A stretch of DNA of 10,151 bases, taken from JANNFX01 sp031380225 (GTDB taxonomy: Bacteria; Pseudomonadota; Alphaproteobacteria; Rhizobiales; Hyphomicrobiaceae). The notes beneath the pieces are model-generated. The model saw only the letters and a program-made list of their open reading frames with translations, searched no databases and was not told the origin of the DNA. Below, piece by piece: positions 5,471 to 10,151 of this stretch (position 1 is the first letter of the stretch; each line of letters starts with the position of its first letter). The stretch covers positions 1-10,151 of the forward strand of contig JANNFX010000121.1 in the NCBI GenBank assembly GCA_031380225.1. The letters run 5' to 3'. A program made the position numbers and the translations under genes.

Positions 5471-6052
5471 ATGAAGGATGAAGCAAAATTGATCGAAATG
5501 GTGCGCGGCCGGCTCGGAGCGCGGTCACTGGTATTGGTCGGCTTGATGGGCTGCGGCAAGTCATCGGTCGGCAAACGCTTGGCCGTCAAGCTGCAATTGC
5601 CGTTTATCGATGCCGACGAAGAGATCGAAAAAGTCGCTGCCAAGTCGATTCCGGAAATTTTCGCAGACCATGGCGAGCTGTATTTTCGCAACGGCGAACG
5701 CAAGGTTATCGCTCGCCTGCTTGGCGCGGGGCCACAAGTCCTGGCGACAGGCGGCGGCGCGTTCATGATGCAGGAGACGCGCGACGGCATCAAAGCCAAC
5801 GGCATTTCAATCTGGCTCAAAGCAGAATTGCCAGTTTTGATGCGCCGCATCCAAAAGCGCGAGACACGGCCGTTACTCAAAACCGCCGACCCCGAGGCGA
5901 CCATGCGTTCGCTGATCACGGCCCGCTATCCGGTTTATGCCGAAGCTGATTTAACTGTCGAAAGCCGTGACGTGCCGCATGAAATTATGGTTTCGGACGT
6001 TTTGACGGCACTTGCCGCCTGGCCAGGTCTGGCTGGACCGGCGCCGGTCTGA
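5471..6052 (+). CDS. aroK: Shikimate kinase
   Basis: It phosphorylates shikimate to shikimate 3-phosphate with ATP in the cytoplasm, the fifth step of the shikimate pathway. From the ATG at 5471 it has 193 residues, within the family range once a short alphaproteobacterial N-terminal extension is allowed. Motifs: Walker A GLMGCGKSS (24-32); the shikimate-binding D-A-D motif (D47/D49); F-R-x-x-E (R73, E76); the G-G-G loop (94-96) of the Walker B region; a lid arginine in ETRPLL (R133); and the conserved ARYPVYAEAD near the C-terminus (R152). The start is chosen because GGCGGA lies just upstream and the protein-like sequence begins there; a longer frame to 5324 reads intergenic DNA. It is the first gene of a rightward unit, 42 bases before aroB. 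I cannot distinguish aroK from aroL by sequence alone; aroK is the usual name next to aroB. Confidence 0.95.
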   Translation: MKDEAKLIEMVRGRLGARSLVLVGLMGCGKSSVGKRLAVKLQLPFIDADEEIEKVAAKSIPEIFADHGELYFRNGERKVIARLLGAGPQVLATGGGAFMMQETRDGIKANGISIWLKAELPVLMRRIQKRETRPLLKTADPEATMRSLITARYPVYAEADLTVESRDVPHEIMVSDVLTALAAWPGLAGPAPV

Positions 6053-6094
6053 TAGACAACCTCAAGACGTCATAAGAGAGAGCTGATCACCCTA

Positions 6095-7255
6095 ATGCCG
6101 ACTGTCTTGAATTCGCTTGCTGCCACAACTCGCGCGCTGTCCACAGTTCCGGTCGCGCTGGGTGATCGCGCCTATGATGTCATGATTGGGCCTGGTCTAT
6201 TGGCCGAAGCGGGGCGGCTGATCGCGACGCGGCTCGGCAAATGCAAATGCGCCGTTGTCACGGATGAGAACGTGGCGCACTTTCATTTGGCAGAGTTGGA
6301 AGCCAGCCTTAGAGCCGAAGGCCGGTTGCGTGGCACGGTCGTCTTAAAACCCGGCGAGGCGACCAAAAGTTTTCGTGAATTGGTGCCACTCTGTGAACGG
6401 CTGTTGGAACTCGGCGTTGAGCGCGGCGATGTCGTGGTCGCGTTCGGCGGCGGCGTGATTGGCGATCTGGCTGGCTTCGCGGCTGGAATTTTACGCCGCG
6501 GCGTCAGGTTCGTCCAAATCCCGACGTCCCTATTGGCACAAGTCGATAGTTCGGTCGGCGGCAAAACCGGCATCAACACGCCGCAAGGCAAAAATCTTAT
6601 AGGCGTGTTCCATCAACCTTCGCTCGTCATCGCTGATACAAAAGTTTTGATCACGCTGCCGCCCCGCGAACTGCGTGCCGGCTATGCGGAGGTTGCCAAA
6701 TACGGCTTGTTGGGCGACGCAAAATTCTTCGGCTGGTTGGAATCGAATTGGCGCAGCGTGTTCGGCAACGACACCACAGCCTTAACTCAGGCCATCGAAA
6801 CGAGCGTCAAAGCCAAAGCGGATATCGTCGTCCGTGACGAACACGAAAACGGCGACCGGGCGCTGCTCAATCTCGGCCATACCTTTGGTCACGCGCTTGA
6901 ATCCTGGACCGGCTATTCGGACCGGCTGTTACATGGCGAGGGCGTTTCGATTGGCATATGCTTAGCGTTCGGCCTCTCAGAGGATATGGGCCTTTGCCCG
7001 CCAGGGACGGCGGCGCGCGTTGCCAAACACTTGAAGGCCGTGGGTTTGCCAGTCACAATCGGTGAAATACCGGGTGGTCAGGCAGAGCCGGGAAACCTAG
7101 TACGCTTGATGGGTCAAGATAAAAAAGTTCGCGACGGCAAACTGACGTTCATACTGGTGCGTGATATCGGCCAAGCCTTCGTATCCCGCGATGTGACGGC
7201 TGAAAGCGTCACTGCGTATCTTGAAAGGCACATTGCCGGGTCCCGTCCCACCTGA
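6095..7255 (+). CDS. aroB: 3-dehydroquinate synthase
   Basis: It converts DAHP to 3-dehydroquinate using NAD+ and a divalent metal, the second step of the shikimate pathway. It has 386 residues, normal length. Motifs: the NAD-binding GGGVIGDLAGFAA (118-130); QIPTSLLAQVDSSVGGKTGI (141-160) followed by N161; KNLIGVFHQP (166-175); the metal ligands E199 (AGYAEVAKYG), H262 (LLNLGHTFGHALE) and H280 (LLHGEGVSIG); and QDKK near the C-terminus. A purine-rich TAAGAGAGAG lies about 12 bases before the ATG. It sits 42 bases after aroK and 29 bases before the CorC-type gene, all on the plus strand, so co-transcription is likely. All catalytic features are intact. Confidence 0.97.
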   Translation: MPTVLNSLAATTRALSTVPVALGDRAYDVMIGPGLLAEAGRLIATRLGKCKCAVVTDENVAHFHLAELEASLRAEGRLRGTVVLKPGEATKSFRELVPLCERLLELGVERGDVVVAFGGGVIGDLAGFAAGILRRGVRFVQIPTSLLAQVDSSVGGKTGINTPQGKNLIGVFHQPSLVIADTKVLITLPPRELRAGYAEVAKYGLLGDAKFFGWLESNWRSVFGNDTTALTQAIETSVKAKADIVVRDEHENGDRALLNLGHTFGHALESWTGYSDRLLHGEGVSIGICLAFGLSEDMGLCPPGTAARVAKHLKAVGLPVTIGEIPGGQAEPGNLVRLMGQDKKVRDGKLTFILVRDIGQAFVSRDVTAESVTAYLERHIAGSRPT

Positions 7256-7284
7256 TATTTTATCGCGCTAAGGCGCTGGAGACA

Positions 7285-8571
7285 ATGACACTAGAAATCG
7301 GCCTTACAATACTTGCGATCATACTGCTGATCGGGCTGTCTGCGTTTTTCAATATGAGTGAGACCGGGCTGACGGCTGCCTCGCGCGCACGTATGCACGC
7401 GCTCGAGCAAGACGGCAATGAGCGCGCTAAACTGGTCAATCGCCTCCTGAATAGGCCCGAAAAAATGATCGGCGCGGTGCTGCTCGGCAATACACTGGTC
7501 GATGTGCTGGCAGCCGCGCTGGCGTCTTCGCTGGCCGTAAATTTGATTGGAGACATAGGCGTCGCCTATGCCTCCGCAATCGTCACCGTCTTGATTGTGA
7601 TCTTCGCGGCCGTTTTGCCAAAGACGTACGCGCTGGCGTTTCCCGACCGGGTTGCGTTGATGGTGTCGCCGATTATGCGTGGCGTGATCAGCGTTTTGAC
7701 ACCCTTCGTGCGCGCGATCGAATTCGTCGTGCGTCAGCTTTTGAAATTAACGCCGAACAAGGACGACGATGCCGCAAACATTCTCGCGGCCCACGAAGAA
7801 ATTCGCGGCACCATCGACCTGCAAGCCAAGGAAGGCACCGTCCGCCAGGGCGACGCCGACATGCTTGGCGGCATTCTTGACCTGACCCATCTCCAAGTCT
7901 CGGACATCATGGTCCACCGCACAAAGATGGAGACCTTGTCCGTTGATGATCCGGCGCAAAAGATCATCGATGAGGTTTTGAAATCGCAGTACACGCGCAT
8001 GCCGTTGTGGAAAGACGAACCTGAGAATATCGTCGCTGTTTTGCACACGAAGGACCTGCTGGCAGCCCTTGGCCGCGCGGGCTGGAATGTCGACAAGCTT
8101 GACGTCATGAGTTTTGCGCAGCCGCTGACGTTTGTGCCCGACACCACCTCGCTCCGCGATCAGTTGAATAACTTCCTGCGCAAGAAGACGCAGATGGCGC
8201 TGGTTGTTGATGAATACGGCGAAGTGCAAGGTCTGGTGACCCTCGAAGACATTCTGGAAGAAATTGTCGGCCAGATTGCCGACGAGCACGATACGCACGA
8301 GGCTCACATACGCCCGCAGGCCGATGGCACTGTGAATGTCGATGGCGGTGTTGCGATCCGCGATTTGAACCGGCATCTCGGCTGGGATCTGCCCGATGAA
8401 CAGGCGACCACGATCGCGGGTCTGGTCATCCATGAAGCGCAAACCATTCCTGAGCCGGGTCAAATTTTTACATTTCATAACTACCGCTTCGAAGTTTTGA
8501 GAAAAAGCCGCAACAAACTGACAGCCATCCGCATCAAGCAGTTGCCATTTCCTCAAGGTGAAGCTGCGTGA
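7285..8571 (+). CDS. CNNM/CBS-domain membrane transporter, HlyC/CorC family
   Basis: It is an inner-membrane protein of the CNNM (DUF21) group, whose characterised members are linked to Mg2+ (and Co2+) efflux. It has 428 residues. The CNNM membrane domain covers ~1-195, with hydrophobic segments at ~5-22 (IGLTILAIILLIGLSAFF), ~62-88, ~92-112 and ~125-145, plus the conserved N-M-S-E-T-G-L-T-A-A-S motif (23-33) and an L-P-K-T motif (111-114). Two CBS domains follow at ~206-265 (VSDIMVHRTKMETL) and ~272-330 (ending in the diagnostic DEYGEVQGLVTLEDILEEIV). A C-terminal CorC_HlyC domain runs ~345-420. GGAGA precedes the ATG closely. It lies 29 bases after aroB, and its stop overlaps the next gene's GTG. 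The older label hemolysin is misleading. The exact transported ion cannot be read from sequence. Confidence 0.92.
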   Translation: MTLEIGLTILAIILLIGLSAFFNMSETGLTAASRARMHALEQDGNERAKLVNRLLNRPEKMIGAVLLGNTLVDVLAAALASSLAVNLIGDIGVAYASAIVTVLIVIFAAVLPKTYALAFPDRVALMVSPIMRGVISVLTPFVRAIEFVVRQLLKLTPNKDDDAANILAAHEEIRGTIDLQAKEGTVRQGDADMLGGILDLTHLQVSDIMVHRTKMETLSVDDPAQKIIDEVLKSQYTRMPLWKDEPENIVAVLHTKDLLAALGRAGWNVDKLDVMSFAQPLTFVPDTTSLRDQLNNFLRKKTQMALVVDEYGEVQGLVTLEDILEEIVGQIADEHDTHEAHIRPQADGTVNVDGGVAIRDLNRHLGWDLPDEQATTIAGLVIHEAQTIPEPGQIFTFHNYRFEVLRKSRNKLTAIRIKQLPFPQGEAA

Positions 8572-10067
8572 CAGTGGCTGCGCAGCAGGGCGCGCAACTT
8601 CGTATTGGATTTTTGATCGATACTGAGGGGCCGTTGCGGCCGTGGGATGCGCGGTTGCTGCGCCAGATCGGCGAAGACACACTGTTTAATCGCGGCACTG
8701 TTTTGGTTGCCGGACGCGCGCATGTGGCTCGAATGCCAGCGCCGGAGTTGGCTGGAATTGAGCGCGTCAATCTGAAGGACGCTAACAAAGTCCCCGCGCT
8801 CGATGTCGTTTTGAATTTTAGCGCCCGTGAAGCGCAACCAAGCAACCTGCAGGCTACTCGCTACGGTATTTGGTCGCTTGAACATGCCGGGCAGCTTCTC
8901 GGACGTGGCGATGAGGCCGCCTATCGCGACAGTTTTCGTAAGCGGCCAGGCATCGCCATAGATCTTGTAGCGCGCGGAGGTGCCGCTGGAACAGCGCGAA
9001 CCATCGCACGGGCAGTCTTCAATCGTGACGCCTATATCAAAGACCAGCAGTCGGCCGCTTGCGAAAAAGCAGTCGCGCTGTTGGCCGTTGAGTTAAAACG
9101 GCTTGCGATTACCGGCCAGTTGCCAAATGAACTTGTCGCGTCCAACGCCATTGCACTTTCGCACTCTCCACTGGCGCTGATGCGCCACAATGCATCGCGT
9201 CTCGGGCCGGTGATGGACAAAGCTACCAAGCGCGCCCGTGTGGCGGCAGGCCAGCGGCCCTTGATGTGGTCGCTGTTCGTGGGGCAAGGCATGCCGGGCG
9301 TAAGCACTATGCGGGACGCTATCGAATTGAAGCCTGCCAAGGGCGAGTTTTGGGCCGATCCGTTCTTGTTTAACCGCCGTGGCAAGACCTATGTGTTTTT
9401 TGAGAACTACGTCTACGCCGAAAAGCGCGGCAAGATCAGCGTTGGTGTTCTCAACGGGACCAAGTTTGACGTGTTGGGCGACGTGCTCGATCTTGGCTGT
9501 CATCTGTCTTACCCGTTTATTTTTGAACACGGTGGCGATATTTTTCTGATGCCCGAAATGAGCGCGCGCCGCCGGGTTGAAATCTATCGCGCCGTCAATT
9601 TTCCGCTGACCTGGACTTTGCACGCGTCAGGTTTGCATGGCCGTTCGGTTGCCGATCCGGTGCTGTTCGAAGACCGCGGACAGTGGTGGTTGTTCGCCAA
9701 TATTTCCGAGACACCGTTTGAAGATCATTGCAACGAACTGCACGCGTTCATTGTCGATGGCCCGGCCCTGCGCAGTATCACGCCGCATCCCCTGAACCCG
9801 ATCGTGATTGGTGCAGACAGCGCCCGAAATGGCGGCCGGATTGTGCGACAGGGCGAGCGATTGTTGCGATACGCGCAGCACAATATGGATGGAATTTATG
9901 GCCGCGGCCTGCAGGTCATGGACATTACGCGGCTTGATCGCGACGGCTATGAAGAACAACTCGTCGAAAGCATTGCTCACACCGTTAAGCCTGGACTGAT
10001 CGGCATTCACCACTTCGACCAATGCGGTGACCGCTTCATCTTCGACGGCTGCCGTAAATTTGGGTGA
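8568..10067 (+). CDS. Formyltransferase-like / GINT1-type beta-propeller two-domain protein
   Basis: The start is the GTG at 8568, overlapping the previous stop as GTGA, with AAGGTGA about 8 bases upstream; 499 residues. The N-terminal part (~10-235) resembles the degenerate formyltransferase-like domain of sugar-locus proteins: LRIGFLIDTE strand, LDVVLNFSAREA (78-89), ATRYGIWSLEHAG (96-108), and a region predicted to hold the sugar/formyl pocket. The usual formyltransferase catalytic Asn-His-Asp set is not evident, so activity is doubtful. The C-terminal part (~255-497) is a five-bladed propeller, with repeated strand motifs FWADPFLF..GKTYVFFENY (261-280), HLSYPFIFEHGGDIFLMPE (312-330), VADPVLFEDRGQWWLFANI (361-379), HPLNPIVIGADSARNGGRI (407-425) and IHHFDQCGDRFIFDG (480-494). 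This pattern matches the N-terminal domain of plant glucosamine inositolphosphorylceramide transferase 1 and its bacterial relatives, and GH43-like propellers. Involvement in polysaccharide or glycolipid assembly is inference from family. Confidence 0.75.
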   Translation: MTVAAQQGAQLRIGFLIDTEGPLRPWDARLLRQIGEDTLFNRGTVLVAGRAHVARMPAPELAGIERVNLKDANKVPALDVVLNFSAREAQPSNLQATRYGIWSLEHAGQLLGRGDEAAYRDSFRKRPGIAIDLVARGGAAGTARTIARAVFNRDAYIKDQQSAACEKAVALLAVELKRLAITGQLPNELVASNAIALSHSPLALMRHNASRLGPVMDKATKRARVAAGQRPLMWSLFVGQGMPGVSTMRDAIELKPAKGEFWADPFLFNRRGKTYVFFENYVYAEKRGKISVGVLNGTKFDVLGDVLDLGCHLSYPFIFEHGGDIFLMPEMSARRRVEIYRAVNFPLTWTLHASGLHGRSVADPVLFEDRGQWWLFANISETPFEDHCNELHAFIVDGPALRSITPHPLNPIVIGADSARNGGRIVRQGERLLRYAQHNMDGIYGRGLQVMDITRLDRDGYEEQLVESIAHTVKPGLIGIHHFDQCGDRFIFDGCRKFG

Positions 10068-10151
10068 CGTGCGCCCGCTGCCCGCCGGAGGTTATCGCCG
10101 TCTCATTTCAATTGGGGCTGTCGTTACTTGTTTCCCGGACAGGTCGCGAAC

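Noticed and set aside
10064..10151. Possible next gene starting at GTG 10064 (overlapping the preceding stop) or GTG 10069.
   Set aside because: All three forward frames are open for the remaining ~84 bases, no motif is recognisable, and the GGAGG at 10087-10091 is not followed by a start at proper spacing.

Overview
The window looks like a chromosomal segment of an alphaproteobacterium, most likely in the order Hyphomicrobiales (Rhizobiales). The main evidence is a divergent arrangement. A shikimate kinase - 3-dehydroquinate synthase - CNNM/CorC operon runs rightward. A small membrane protein, a large helical-repeat exported protein and xerD run leftward. This is a layout I associate with that order. 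DNA is moderately GC-rich throughout. No species can be assigned from sequence alone.

Left edge (1-814): an open frame enters from outside the window and ends at 571. Its visible part is a low-complexity tail carrying three ~67-70 bp elements. Each element is bounded by inverted copies of the palindrome GGGTCWGACCC, and all six outer arms are read in the same frame as G-S/T-D-P. Behind it lies a strong GC hairpin (612-651), then a broken RelE/ParE-like toxin gene. The conserved C-terminal half of that toxin is intact (716-814), while the N-terminal part is in another frame and interrupted.

Leftward block (minus strand, 5236 down to 900): a 48-residue single-span membrane protein overlaps by 4 bases (ATGA) a 653-residue exported, proline-rich plus helical-repeat protein. 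Then come two opposed GTAG-type REP elements, the tyrosine recombinase xerD with all catalytic residues, another REP-like sequence, and a secreted protein. That protein has an unmistakable von Hippel-Lindau beta-domain-like region followed by three short two-cysteine repeats.

Rightward block (5471-10067): aroK and aroB, two shikimate-pathway steps towards chorismate, are followed closely by a CNNM/CorC-type membrane transporter. A GTG-started gene then overlaps the transporter stop by 4 bases. It encodes a predicted two-domain protein: a degenerate formyltransferase-like N-terminal half and a C-terminal five-bladed beta-propeller of the type found in GINT1 and polysaccharide/glycolipid loci. 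The four genes are probably one transcription unit starting in the 234-base divergent intergenic region 5237-5470. The last 84 bases (10068-10151) are open in all three forward frames and could begin another gene, but nothing identifiable is visible.

No wholly new system is proven here. The items most worth attention are the palindromic elements that stay in frame inside a protein tail, the VHL-like secreted protein with a partly conserved ligand pocket, the degraded toxin, the hidden small membrane gene, and the formyltransferase-like/propeller fusion attached to aroK-aroB-corC.
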